From the NCBI GenBank assembly GCA_030037895.1, contig JASHPW010000114.1, positions 1-64,000 of the forward strand: 64,000 nucleotides of DNA, written 5' to 3'. This DNA comes from Xanthobacteraceae bacterium (GTDB lineage Bacteria > Pseudomonadota > Alphaproteobacteria > Rhizobiales > Xanthobacteraceae). The position numbers and the translations under genes were made by a program. The notes below the pieces were generated by a model, which saw nothing but the letters and a program-made list of their open reading frames with translations, was not told the origin of the DNA and made no database searches. This document shows positions 1 to 9,206 of this stretch, one piece after another. Numbering within the stretch: position 1 is the stretch's first letter; every line of letters begins with the position of its first letter.

Positions 1-1
1 G

Positions 2-1258
2 CCGACCAAGGGTGGAACCGAGAAAGCCCACGGCGCCCCGCTCGGCGCCGAGGAAATCGCCGCGGCGCGGCAAAAACTTGGCTGGAGCGCGCCGGCGTTC
101 GAGATTCCGCCCGATATCCGCGCGCAATGGCGCGTCGTCGGCGAACGCGGCCGTCCGGCGCGGCTCGCCTGGCAGAAGCGCCTCGCCGCGCTCGACGCCG
201 CAAGGCGCGTTGCGTTCGAGCGGCGCACGCGCGGCGACCTGCCTGCGCACGAATTTGCAGCGGCAATCCGCGCGGTGAAAGAAAAATTCGCGGCGGTGCC
301 GAAGGACACCGCCACCCGCGCGGCCTCCGAAGTCGCGCTCGACGCGCTGACCGTGGCGCTGCCGGAGATGATCGGCGGCTCGGCCGACCTTACCGGCTCC
401 AACAACACGCGTCCCAAAGCCATGAAGGTCATGAGCGCGGCGGATTATTCCGGCCGCTTCATCCATTACGGCGTGCGCGAGCACGCCATGGCGGCGGCCA
501 TGAACGGCATGGCGCTGCACGGCGGGATCATTCCCTATTCCGGCACGTTCCTCGTGTTCTCCGACTATTGCCGGCCGGCGCTTCGTCTCGCCGCGCTCAT
601 GGGAGTGCGCGTCATTTTCGTGATGACGCACGATTCGATCGGGCTCGGCGAGGACGGCCCGACGCACCAGCCGGTCGAGCACCTCGCCGCGTTGCGCGCC
701 ATGCCGAATCTGAAAGTGTTCCGGCCGTGCGACGCGGTCGAGACCATTGAGTGCTGGCAGCTCGCGCTAGAAGCAAAAGACGGCCCGAGCGTGCTCGCCT
801 TGACGCGGCAGGCCGTGCCGCAACTGCGGCACGGCCTCGACGAGAAGAACCGCTGCGCCGGCGGCGCCTACGAGCTGGTCGCGGCCGAAGGAGGCGCGGC
901 GACCGGCGGGCCGGCCGCGGTGTCGCTGTTCGCCACTGGCTCGGAGGTCGCCATCGCGGTCGCGGCGCAGAAACTCCTGGCCGCGCGCAAAATTCCGGCA
1001 CGGGTGGTTTCGGTGCCGTGCTTCGAATTATTGTTCGCCGCGCCGGAGGCGGAACGCGCGACGATTATCGGCCGCGCCAAGGTCAACGTCGCCGTCGAAG
1101 CCGGCATCCGCCAAGGCTGGGACGCGATCATCGGCACGGGCGGAACTTTTGTCGGCATGACCGGATTTGGCGCCAGCGCTCCCTATAAGGACCTTTACCA
1201 ACACTTCGGAATTACGCCGGAAGCGGTGGCGCAGGCGGCACTGCGCAAATTGAGCTGA
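2..1258 (+). CDS. tkt: Transketolase, C-terminal part (truncated at window start)
   Basis: Frame 2 is open from base 2 ([27 protein letters not shown]...) into ORF 275..1258; [11 protein letters not shown] and [12 protein letters not shown]...YGVREHAM...[13 protein letters not shown] are transketolase signatures. Confidence 0.95.
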   Translation, partial: PTKGGTEKAHGAPLGAEEIAAARQKLGWSAPAFEIPPDIRAQWRVVGERGRPARLAWQKRLAALDAARRVAFERRTRGDLPAHEFAAAIRAVKEKFAAVPKDTATRAASEVALDALTVALPEMIGGSADLTGSNNTRPKAMKVMSAADYSGRFIHYGVREHAMAAAMNGMALHGGIIPYSGTFLVFSDYCRPALRLAALMGVRVIFVMTHDSIGLGEDGPTHQPVEHLAALRAMPNLKVFRPCDAVETIECWQLALEAKDGPSVLALTRQAVPQLRHGLDEKNRCAGGAYELVAAEGGAATGGPAAVSLFATGSEVAIAVAAQKLLAARKIPARVVSVPCFELLFAAPEAERATIIGRAKVNVAVEAGIRQGWDAIIGTGGTFVGMTGFGASAPYKDLYQHFGITPEAVAQAALRKLS

Positions 1259-1289
1259 AAAATCGTCGCTGTTGTTCGCGCCCTCGACG

Positions 1290-2546
1290 TTACGCGCTGA
1301 TCCGCGCCAGACGGCTGTCGAGAAAGGACACCAGATGGTCGCAAAGGTCGCGGGCGTCGGCGCCGGCGCCGTCGATCAGCGTGGACTTGCGCCGGCGCAG
1401 GAATGGCGCGCCCATCAGATAAAGGCCGGGCGCGGCGACAATTCCGCCGTCATGGCGGATCATGCCCTTGCGGTCGAGAACCGGCATGTCGAGCCAGGAG
1501 TAGTCGGGCCGGAAGCCGGTGGCCCAGATGATCGTCTTGATCGCGCCGCTCGTGAGGTCAAGGCCGAGCGGCGGCGACGCCTCGACGCGGGTCGGCGGCG
1601 GGCGGTGCGGCGGCTCGACCTTGTCGTCGAGGCCGTTCACGCGCGCCCAGTCGTCGATGAGGTCGAGGAGCCGGCCCATCTTGAGATCGGACAGCGCGCA
1701 CATGTTGCGCAGCGATCCGGCGAACTGCGCCTTGCCGTCCTCGCTGATGCCGGCGAGGCGCCCGACCAGCGTCACGCCCATGGCGGTGAGGGCGTTGAGG
1801 TCGAGGGTCGAGCGATCGGGCGTGCCGGCGAGCTGCAGCGAGGGCACCCGCCGCGCCCGGCCGATATCGTCGACCTCGTCGTAGCGCTGATCGAGCACGC
1901 CCGCCGCGTCCATCCACCACTCCAGGTCCTTGCCGCGATAGACGCGCGGTGCGCGGATGTGCTCGCCCGCCGACAAGGTCACCGGCCGGCCCGAGCGTTG
2001 GATTTCGGCGGCGATCTGCGTGCCGCTCGCCGATGCGCCCATGACCAGGACGCCGCCGTCGGGCAGCGCGCCGGGATTGCGGTACTGCTGGGCGGTAACT
2101 TGGGCGATCGCGCGCGGCACCCGGTCGGCAAAGGCGGGGACGCGGGCGATGTTGCACGCGCCGGACGCGATCACCACGATGCGGCAGCGCCAGTCGCCTT
2201 GGTCCGTGCGCACCAGATATCCGTTGCCGGTGGCGCGCACCGACGTGACCGTGGTGTGCGTGCGCACCGGCGCCGCGATCGCTTTGGCGTAACTCGCGAT
2301 GAAGGCGATGATCTCGGGCAGGGTGCGGTAGCCGTCGGGATCGTCGCCGCCGTAGCCGAAGCCGGGCAGCCGGCTCTGCCAGTTGGGCGTGAGCAGCCGC
2401 AGCGAATCCCAACGCTCGGTGCGCCACGAATGGGCGACCTCGCCGCGCTCCAGCACCACGTGGTCGATCGCGCGGTCGGCGAGGCAGCGGCTCATGGCCA
2501 AGCCGGCGTGCCCGGCGCCGATGACAACTGCGGTGACGGTGCTAAT
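1290..2546 (-). CDS. FAD/NAD(P)-dependent flavoprotein monooxygenase-like; N-terminal GAGHAGLAMS lies upstream of the listed TTG start (2501)
   Basis: ORF plus in-frame upstream STVTAVVIGAGHAGLAMSR (Rossmann GxGxxG) on the minus strand; later GASASGTQIA and ATGFRPDYSWL. Start codon uncertain (candidate ATT at 2546..2544). Confidence 0.8.
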   Translation of the reverse strand: MSTVTAVVIGAGHAGLAMSRCLADRAIDHVVLERGEVAHSWRTERWDSLRLLTPNWQSRLPGFGYGGDDPDGYRTLPEIIAFIASYAKAIAAPVRTHTTVTSVRATGNGYLVRTDQGDWRCRIVVIASGACNIARVPAFADRVPRAIAQVTAQQYRNPGALPDGGVLVMGASASGTQIAAEIQRSGRPVTLSAGEHIRAPRVYRGKDLEWWMDAAGVLDQRYDEVDDIGRARRVPSLQLAGTPDRSTLDLNALTAMGVTLVGRLAGISEDGKAQFAGSLRNMCALSDLKMGRLLDLIDDWARVNGLDDKVEPPHRPPPTRVEASPPLGLDLTSGAIKTIIWATGFRPDYSWLDMPVLDRKGMIRHDGGIVAAPGLYLMGAPFLRRRKSTLIDGAGADARDLCDHLVSFLDSRLARISA

Positions 2547-2589
2547 CGCTTCGTTCCCTCACGACGCGTCGGCGACCCGAGGCCTCGGC

Positions 2590-3150
2590 TCAGTTCACGA
2601 CGACGGTGACGTTCGTCGGATTGGTCACGATGTCGTACACCGCCGACCGCTTCTGCGATTGCGCGACGAGAGCCTCGATGTCCTCGCGCTTGGCGTCGGC
2701 GTCGATCTTGTAGGTGACCTTGATGCCGCCAAAGCCGTTGCGGATGTCGCTGTCCACGCCGAGGATGCCCTGGATGTCCATGTCGCCTTCGATGGTCGCC
2801 GTGACCGAACGCAGTTGAATATTGCGGTACTGCGCCACCGCGGCGATGCCCGCGGTGAGGCAACTGGCCAGCCCGACCAGGACATATTCGACGGGCGTGG
2901 CGCCCTTGTCCTCGGAAGCAAACACCTCGGGGTGGTCGGCGTCGAAGGTGAAGGTTTTCTTGTGCCGCTGTTCCTGGCCCAGGCCGTAATAGCCTTCGAC
3001 CGCAGAGTGACTGTGCGTGCCGTCCTTCCATTCGCAGGTCGCGCGCCACTTGAACTGCGCGGCCTCGGGGGCCTTGGCCAACGCCTCACGGGCGGCGATC
3101 AAGGCTTCGACGTTGACGCCATTCTTGGCGGGGTTGATGGCATTGGCCAT
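2590..3150 (-). CDS. OsmC/Ohr family protein
   Basis: 186 aa; HPEVFASEDKGATPVEYVLVGLASCLTAGIAAVAQYRNIQLRSVTATIEGDMD matches the OsmC family (Cys in GLASCLT). Confidence 0.85.
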   Translation of the reverse strand: MANAINPAKNGVNVEALIAAREALAKAPEAAQFKWRATCEWKDGTHSHSAVEGYYGLGQEQRHKKTFTFDADHPEVFASEDKGATPVEYVLVGLASCLTAGIAAVAQYRNIQLRSVTATIEGDMDIQGILGVDSDIRNGFGGIKVTYKIDADAKREDIEALVAQSQKRSAVYDIVTNPTNVTVVVN

Positions 3151-3723
3151 GGATACCTCCGTACTCCGGTTGCCTCACTCATGCTGTTGAGCGGATGTTT
3201 CACGCCCAGGATGGCTTATTAGGAGGAACATCCCAGTCGTCAACTTCTAAATTTCTTGAGGAAAAATCTGCTTCCACTGGAACGCGCCATGAAAAATCAT
3301 GCTGCCATTGCTGGAAATCCAGATGATATCCGGCCCTGCGGTCCGCGACGGACGGAGCCGTCACGGCGTGCATAACGCCGGTCTGCCGCGCCGGCATGCT
3401 CGTCGCTGTCGCGCACGCGGAACTTAAAGAATACAAGAAGCGTTCTCCGCCACTTGTCGGAGTCGTTGTCCCGCAAGCCATGATATTCGGCGTCGGACAG
3501 GCGGTTGCGCCCAGGAGGACGAATTGTTGCGGCGCAAAGCCCGCCGCCACGGCGCTGCAGTGGCGCCGACGCGGGCCTCGGCCGCGCCCGCGGGACGGCC
3601 GACGCAGCCGCTCCGGTCAAGGCCGGACTTGTGCCGGGCCCCGATCCCGTTAAATAGGCTTTGCGAAAAAGCTGGATGCCGCAGTGCATATCGGGCATGA
3701 ACCGGCTTAAATGGGAGCGACAC

Positions 3724-4731
3724 ATGGCGGTTCGCGTCGCCATCAACGGGTTCGGCCGCATCGGCCGCAATATTTTGCGCGCGGCCGTGGAAGCGCGGCG
3801 CACCGAAATCGAGGTCGTCGCCGTCAACGATCTCGCTCCGGTCGAAATGAACGCGCATCTCTTGCGCTACGATTCGGTGCACGGCCGCTTCCCCGGCGCG
3901 GTAACGGTCGAGGGCAACACCATTCACTGCGGCAACGGCGCCATCAAGGTCACCGCGCACAAGGATCCGGCGCACTTGCCGTGGCAGGAGTTGGGCATCG
4001 ATATCGCGCTCGAATGCACCGGCATTTTCACCTCGAAGGAGAAGGCGGCGGCGCATCTCAAAGCCGGCGCCAAGCGAGTGCTCGTTTCGGCGCCGGCCGA
4101 GGGCGTCGATCTCACGGTCGTCTACGGCGTCAACCACGACAGGCTGACCAGGGCGCACACGATCGTCTCCAACGCCTCGTGCACCACCAATTGCCTGGCG
4201 CCGGTCGCCAAGGTGCTCAATGATGCGGTCGGCATCGACAAGGGCTTCATGACCACAGTGCACGCCTACACCAACGACCAGCCCTCGCTCGATCAGGTGC
4301 ACAAGGACCTTTATCGGGCGCGCGCGGCGGCGCTCAACATGATCCCGACCTCGACCGGCGCGGCCAAGGCGGTCGGCCTAGTGCTGCCGGAGCTGGCCGG
4401 CCGGCTCGACGGCGTCTCGATCCGCGTGCCGACGCCGAACGTCTCGGTGATCGACTTCAAGTTCGTCGCCAAGCGCGCGACCTCGAAGGAGGAGATCAAC
4501 GCCGCGGTCAAGCGCGCCGCCGAGCAACGGCTCAAGGGAATTCTCAGCTACACCGACGACCCCAACGTCTCCAGCGACTTCAACCACGATCCGCATTCCG
4601 CGGTCTTCCACATGGACCAGACCAAGGTCATCGACGGCACCCTGGTGCGGGTGATGGCGTGGTATGACAACGAATGGGGCTTCTCCAATCGCATGGTCGA
4701 TACCGCGGTGGCGATGGGCAAGCTCCTCTGA
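3724..4731 (+). CDS. gap: Glyceraldehyde-3-phosphate dehydrogenase
   Basis: [20 protein letters not shown]...[19 protein letters not shown]...; start at ATG 3724 preceded by GGGAGCG. Confidence 0.97.
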   Translation: MAVRVAINGFGRIGRNILRAAVEARRTEIEVVAVNDLAPVEMNAHLLRYDSVHGRFPGAVTVEGNTIHCGNGAIKVTAHKDPAHLPWQELGIDIALECTGIFTSKEKAAAHLKAGAKRVLVSAPAEGVDLTVVYGVNHDRLTRAHTIVSNASCTTNCLAPVAKVLNDAVGIDKGFMTTVHAYTNDQPSLDQVHKDLYRARAAALNMIPTSTGAAKAVGLVLPELAGRLDGVSIRVPTPNVSVIDFKFVAKRATSKEEINAAVKRAAEQRLKGILSYTDDPNVSSDFNHDPHSAVFHMDQTKVIDGTLVRVMAWYDNEWGFSNRMVDTAVAMGKLL

Positions 4732-4773
4732 CCGCCATCGCATCACGTTGCTTTCGCCATTGCGCATTTTTTA

Positions 4774-5991
4774 ATGAAGTCGTTCCGCACCCTCGACCAG
4801 GCCGACGTTAAGGGCAAGCGCGTGCTCGTGCGCGTCGACCTCAACGTGCCGATGAACGACGGCCAATTGTCGGACACGACGCGCATCGAGCGCACGGCGC
4901 CGACCATCCGCGAGATCGCCGACAAGGGCGGCAAGGTTATTTTGCTGTCGCATTTTGGCCGGCCCAAAGGACCGAATCCCAAGGAATCGCTGAAACCGGT
5001 CGCCGCGGCGGCGGCGCGCATCATCGGCCGGCCGATCGCCTTCGCCACGGACTGCATCGGCGAGGTCGCGGAACGGGCCGTCGCCGCCATGCAGCCGGGC
5101 GATATCCTCTGCCTGGAGAACACGCGTTTCCATCCCGGCGAGGTGGCAAACGATGCGGATTTCGTTGCCGCGCTCGCCCGGCTCGGCGACGTCTACGTCA
5201 ACGATGCGTTTTCGGTCGCGCACCGCTCGAACGCTTCGACCGAAGGGTTGGGCCGTAAGCTGCCGGCCTATGCCGGGCGCTCCATGCAGGCGGAGCTTGA
5301 AGCGCTGGACAAGGCGCTGCACGCGCCGCAGCGGCCGCTGACGGCGATCGTCGGCGGCGCCAAGGTCTCGACCAAGCTCGATGTTCTCGGCAACCTCCTT
5401 GCCAAAGTCGAGACGCTGATCATCGGCGGCGGCATGGCCAATACGTTCCTTTCCGCGCAGGGCAAAGCCGTCGGCAAGTCGCTCTACGAAGCCGACCTCA
5501 TGCCGGCCGCGCGCGCCATCCTCGCCAAGGCCAGGGCCGCCGGCCGCGAAATCGTGCTGCCGGTCGATGCCGTGGTGGCGCGCAAGCTCGCCGCGCACGC
5601 ACCCACGCGCGTCGCCTCGGTGGACGAGATCGGCGCCGCCGACATGATCCTCGATATCGGCCCGCGCACCATCGCGCAGGTCGTCTCGGTTCTCGCCCGC
5701 AGCAAGACACTGGTCTGGAACGGTCCGTTCGGCGCCTTCGAATACGAGCCCTTCGACACTGGCACGATCGAGGTAGCCGAGGCGGCGGCGGAACTTACCG
5801 CCGCCGGCAAGCTTGTCAGCATCGCCGGCGGCGGCGACACCGTGGCGGCGCTCAATGCCGCCCGGGTGACCGCCCGCTTCACCTATGCCTCGACCGCGGG
5901 CGGCGCCTTCCTGGAATGGCTCGAAGGCAAGACCCTGCCCGGCGTCGAAGCATTGAAGGTATCCCCTACTCCCGCTTCCCCGCGCGGATGA
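4774..5991 (+). CDS. pgk: Phosphoglycerate kinase
   Basis: KRVLVRVDLNVPMNDG...LLSHFGRPKGPNPKESLKPVA...VNDAFSVAHRSNAST...AIVGGAKVSTKL. Confidence 0.97.
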   Translation: MKSFRTLDQADVKGKRVLVRVDLNVPMNDGQLSDTTRIERTAPTIREIADKGGKVILLSHFGRPKGPNPKESLKPVAAAAARIIGRPIAFATDCIGEVAERAVAAMQPGDILCLENTRFHPGEVANDADFVAALARLGDVYVNDAFSVAHRSNASTEGLGRKLPAYAGRSMQAELEALDKALHAPQRPLTAIVGGAKVSTKLDVLGNLLAKVETLIIGGGMANTFLSAQGKAVGKSLYEADLMPAARAILAKARAAGREIVLPVDAVVARKLAAHAPTRVASVDEIGAADMILDIGPRTIAQVVSVLARSKTLVWNGPFGAFEYEPFDTGTIEVAEAAAELTAAGKLVSIAGGGDTVAALNAARVTARFTYASTAGGAFLEWLEGKTLPGVEALKVSPTPASPRG

Positions 5992-6039
5992 GTCATAATA
6001 TCCGGGCATCAGGAACGGCGCCGAATCGAGGAGGGCGCG

Positions 6040-7071
6040 ATGAACCTCACCGAATTGCACAAGGTCGCGGCGGCCATGGTTGCTCCCGGCCACGGCATCC
6101 TGGCGGCCGATGAATCGACCGGCACGATCAAGAAGCGTTTCGACGCGATCGGCGTGGAATCGACGGCCGACACGCGGCGCGACTACCGCGAGATGTTGTT
6201 CCGCTCGACCGAAGCGATGGCGAAACACATTTCCGGGGTCATTCTCTATGACGAGACCATCCGGCAGAACGCCAAGGACGGCACGCCGCTCGTCAAGCTC
6301 ATCACAGAGGCCGGCGCGATCCCCGGGATCAAGGTCGACAAGGGAACGAAGCCGCTGCCGTTCTGCCCGAACGAGGTGATCACAGAAGGACTCGACGGTT
6401 TGCGCGAGCGGCTGGTGGAATATCGCGGCCTCGGCGCCAAATTCGCCAAGTGGCGCGCGGTGATCGATGTCGGTCAACGGCATGGTCTACCGAGCCACGC
6501 CTGCGTCAAGGCCAACGCGCATGCGCTGGCGCGCTACGTCGCGCTCTGCCAGGACGAAAGTATCGTGCCGATCGTCGAGCCCGAGGTGCTGATGGACGGC
6601 GACCACGACATCGACCGATGTGTCGAGGTCACCACCTGGGTGCTGAAGGAAACCTTTCAGGAGCTGTTCTACGCCCGCGTCGCGCTCGAAGGCATGGTGC
6701 TCAAGCCGAACATGGCGGTGCCCGGAAAAAAATCACTGAAGCGCGCGTCGGTCGAGGAGGTCGCGGAGAAGACCGTGCGCCTCCTGAAGGCTTGCGTGCC
6801 CGCGGCCGTTCCCGGCGTCGCCTTCCTCTCCGGCGGGCAGTCCGACGAGGAAGCGACCGCGCACCTCGACGCCATCAACAAATCCGGCGCGCTGCCTTGG
6901 CGCGTGACCTTCTCCTACGGCCGCGCTTTGCAGGCGGCGCCGCAGAGGGCGTGGTCGGGCAAGCCGGAGAACGTGGCGGCGGCGCAACGCGCCTTCGCCC
7001 ATCGCGCGAAGATGAATGGCCTCGCCGCGCTCGGCCGGTGGCAGGCCGATCTCGAGCGGAAGGCGGCGTGA
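6040..7071 (+). CDS. fba: Class I fructose-bisphosphate aldolase
   Basis: GHGILAADESTGTIKKRFDAIGVES...LKPNMAVPGK...FLSGGQSDEEATAHLDAIN. Confidence 0.95.
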   Translation: MNLTELHKVAAAMVAPGHGILAADESTGTIKKRFDAIGVESTADTRRDYREMLFRSTEAMAKHISGVILYDETIRQNAKDGTPLVKLITEAGAIPGIKVDKGTKPLPFCPNEVITEGLDGLRERLVEYRGLGAKFAKWRAVIDVGQRHGLPSHACVKANAHALARYVALCQDESIVPIVEPEVLMDGDHDIDRCVEVTTWVLKETFQELFYARVALEGMVLKPNMAVPGKKSLKRASVEEVAEKTVRLLKACVPAAVPGVAFLSGGQSDEEATAHLDAINKSGALPWRVTFSYGRALQAAPQRAWSGKPENVAAAQRAFAHRAKMNGLAALGRWQADLERKAA

Positions 7072-7132
7072 CGCGTTGTCGCGATTGGTGCAACGCTCCT
7101 CTTCCCTCGCCGCAAGGGGGAGGGGAACAGCA

Positions 7133-7765
7133 ATGAACGCGCGGCGCCCGCGGCCGCGGTTTTACCTCATCACCCCGCGGCTTAACGACACGTCGGCGTT
7201 CGCGCGCGCGACCGGCGCGGCGTTTGATGCCGCCGATGTGGCCGCCGTTCTCCTTCGCCTCGCGCCGAGCGACGAGCGCACCCTGATCAACCGCGCCAAG
7301 GCGATTGCCGCCATTGTTCAGCGCCGCGCCATCGCGCTCCTCCTCGACGGCGAGCCCGAGATCGTGGCCAGCGCCGGCGCCGACGGCGCCCACCTCACCG
7401 GCATCGCGGCGCTCAATGCGGCGCTCGGCACGCTCAAGCCCGACCGCATCGCCGGCGCCGGCGGCTTGCGCAGCCGTCATGATGCCATGCTCGCCGGCGA
7501 AGCTGGCGCCGATTACGTGATGTTCGGCGAACCCGATCGCCGCGGCGACCGCCCGTCCGTCGAGGCCGTGCAGGAGCGGCTCTCGTGGTGGGCGGAAATC
7601 TTCGAGCCGCCTTGCATCGGCTATGCCGCAAGCCTCGACGAGGTCTTTCCGCTCGCGCAAGCTGGCGCCGATTTCGTCGCGCTCGGTGATTGGATATGGA
7701 CGCACGCACAAGACTCCGCCGCGGCGGTCGCGGCCGCCGCCGGCCGCCTCGCCGAACCTGCTTAG
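7133..7765 (+). CDS. Thiamine phosphate synthase (ThiE)-like protein
   Basis: TIM-barrel ThiE-like sequence (PRFYLITPRL...DGAHL...AGADYVMFGEP...FPLAQAGADFVALGDWIW); ATG at 7133 preceded by GGGGGAGGGGAACAGCA. Confidence 0.75.
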   Translation: MNARRPRPRFYLITPRLNDTSAFARATGAAFDAADVAAVLLRLAPSDERTLINRAKAIAAIVQRRAIALLLDGEPEIVASAGADGAHLTGIAALNAALGTLKPDRIAGAGGLRSRHDAMLAGEAGADYVMFGEPDRRGDRPSVEAVQERLSWWAEIFEPPCIGYAASLDEVFPLAQAGADFVALGDWIWTHAQDSAAAVAAAAGRLAEPA

Positions 7766-7868
7766 AGCGATGCCGATGAAGTGGACTCACCGCGAGCGGC
7801 CAACTTCGCCGGCCCCCTCCCTCCTTACGAGGGAAAAGACCATTCTGGAGCGGAATCTGAGCAACCCG

Positions 7869-7955
7869 GCGTCATTGCCACCGAAGCAAAGCAATCCAGG
7901 ACGGACGAAATCCGGATTGCTTCGTCGCCCCTTTGAGGCTCCTCGCAATGACGGC
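7869..7955. repeat. REP/MITE-like imperfect palindrome (gcgtcattgc...gcaatgacggcg)
   Basis: Ends are inverted (CGTCATTGC / GCAATGACG) with inner CCGAAGCAAAGCAATCC / GGATTGCTTCG complementarity. Confidence 0.7.
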
Positions 7956-7958
7956 GCT

Positions 7959-8000
7959 GATTCGATTTCGATCCAAGCGGATTCGATTTCGATCCAAGCG
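7959..8000. repeat. Exact 21-bp tandem duplication (gattcgatttcgatccaagcg x2)
   Basis: Read directly: 7959..7979 and 7980..8000 identical. Confidence 0.95.
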
Positions 8001-8042
8001 GAACGTGCTCTCAATGTGCGGCGCCGCCGCGCCGGGATAAAG

Positions 8043-9137
8043 ATGGCGGCGGCGCTCGCGCTCGCCGCGCTCCTCGCCGCGGTCCCGCGGGCGGCGGCGG
8101 CGCAGAGCCCGCAACCGGCCGCCGAGCCCAAGCGGCCGCATGCGCGCAAAATCCATCGGCCGGTCGCCAAGCGGGCCACGGCACAAAACGCGGCGCCGGC
8201 GCCGAGCCATCCGGCGGCGCCGAGCGCTCCGGCACCGAGCGTTACGGCGCAGGGCAATGCAGCGGCGCCGGCCGCCGCGCAACGCCAACCCGACCTCGCC
8301 TATGGCGCCTTCCAGCGCGGCTATTTCCTGACGGCCTTCGCGCTGGCGACGAAGAGCGTCGAGGAAAAAAGCGACGTCAAGGCGATGACGCTTCTCGGCG
8401 AGCTTTACGCCGACGGCCTTGGCATTCCGCAGGACGACGGCAAGGCGGCCGAATGGTACAAGCTCGCCGCCGCCCGCGGCGACCCCGCGGCGATGTTCGC
8501 GCTGGCGATGTTCCGCCTGCAAGGCCGCGCCGGTCCGCGCGACCGCCAGGCGAGCGCCAAATGGCTCGCCGAAGCGGCCAAGCTCGGCCATCCCTTGGCC
8601 GCCTACGATCTGGCGCTCCTTTATATAGAGGGCCAATTGTTCCCGCAGGATTTCGGCCGCGCCGCCGAGCTTCTGCGCATCGCCGCGCAGGCCGGCAATC
8701 CGGAAGCCCAATACGCGCTCGCCACCCTCTACAAGGAGGGCCGCGGGGTCGCCAAGGATATGCGCGAAGCGGTGCGGCTGTGGGCCTTGGCCTCGCTCGC
8801 CGACAACACCGACGCGCAGGTCGAGTACGGCATCGCGCTCTACAACGGCGACGGCGTCGCCAAGAACGAACAGGCCGCGGCGGCGTGGTTCCGCAAGGCG
8901 GCGCTTCACGGCAGCGCCATCGCCCAGGACCGGCTGGCGCGCATCCTCGCCACCGGGCGCGGCGCGCCGGAAAATCCGGTTGAGGCCACCAAATGGCACC
9001 TCATCTCCAGGGCGCGCGGCGAGACCGATCTTATGCTCGACGATTACGTGAACAGTCTCGACGCCGCGACCCGCGCCGCCGGCGAGAAGGCGGCCAAGCC
9101 CTGGCTCGACGCGATCAAGAAGCCGCCGAAGTCGTGA
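8043..9137 (+). CDS. Sel1-repeat (TPR-like) secreted/periplasmic protein
   Basis: Signal-like MAAALALAALLAAVPRAAAAQS then repeats such as AMTLLGELYADGLGIPQDDGKAAEWYKLAAARGDPAAMFALA. ORF opens further upstream (7623), start uncertain. Confidence 0.8.
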   Translation: MAAALALAALLAAVPRAAAAQSPQPAAEPKRPHARKIHRPVAKRATAQNAAPAPSHPAAPSAPAPSVTAQGNAAAPAAAQRQPDLAYGAFQRGYFLTAFALATKSVEEKSDVKAMTLLGELYADGLGIPQDDGKAAEWYKLAAARGDPAAMFALAMFRLQGRAGPRDRQASAKWLAEAAKLGHPLAAYDLALLYIEGQLFPQDFGRAAELLRIAAQAGNPEAQYALATLYKEGRGVAKDMREAVRLWALASLADNTDAQVEYGIALYNGDGVAKNEQAAAAWFRKAALHGSAIAQDRLARILATGRGAPENPVEATKWHLISRARGETDLMLDDYVNSLDAATRAAGEKAAKPWLDAIKKPPKS

Positions 9138-9206
9138 GGCTCGATTCAGATCGACCACCGATGTCGCGAAGCGATTCGGTCGCGCACAGCAACTGCCCGC
9201 ACGCCG

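Noticed and set aside
7072-7132. TPP riboswitch before the thiE-like gene
   Set aside because: Intergenic space is only ~60 nt and consists of a CCCTC/GAGGG hairpin; no thi-box CUGAGA-like core visible.
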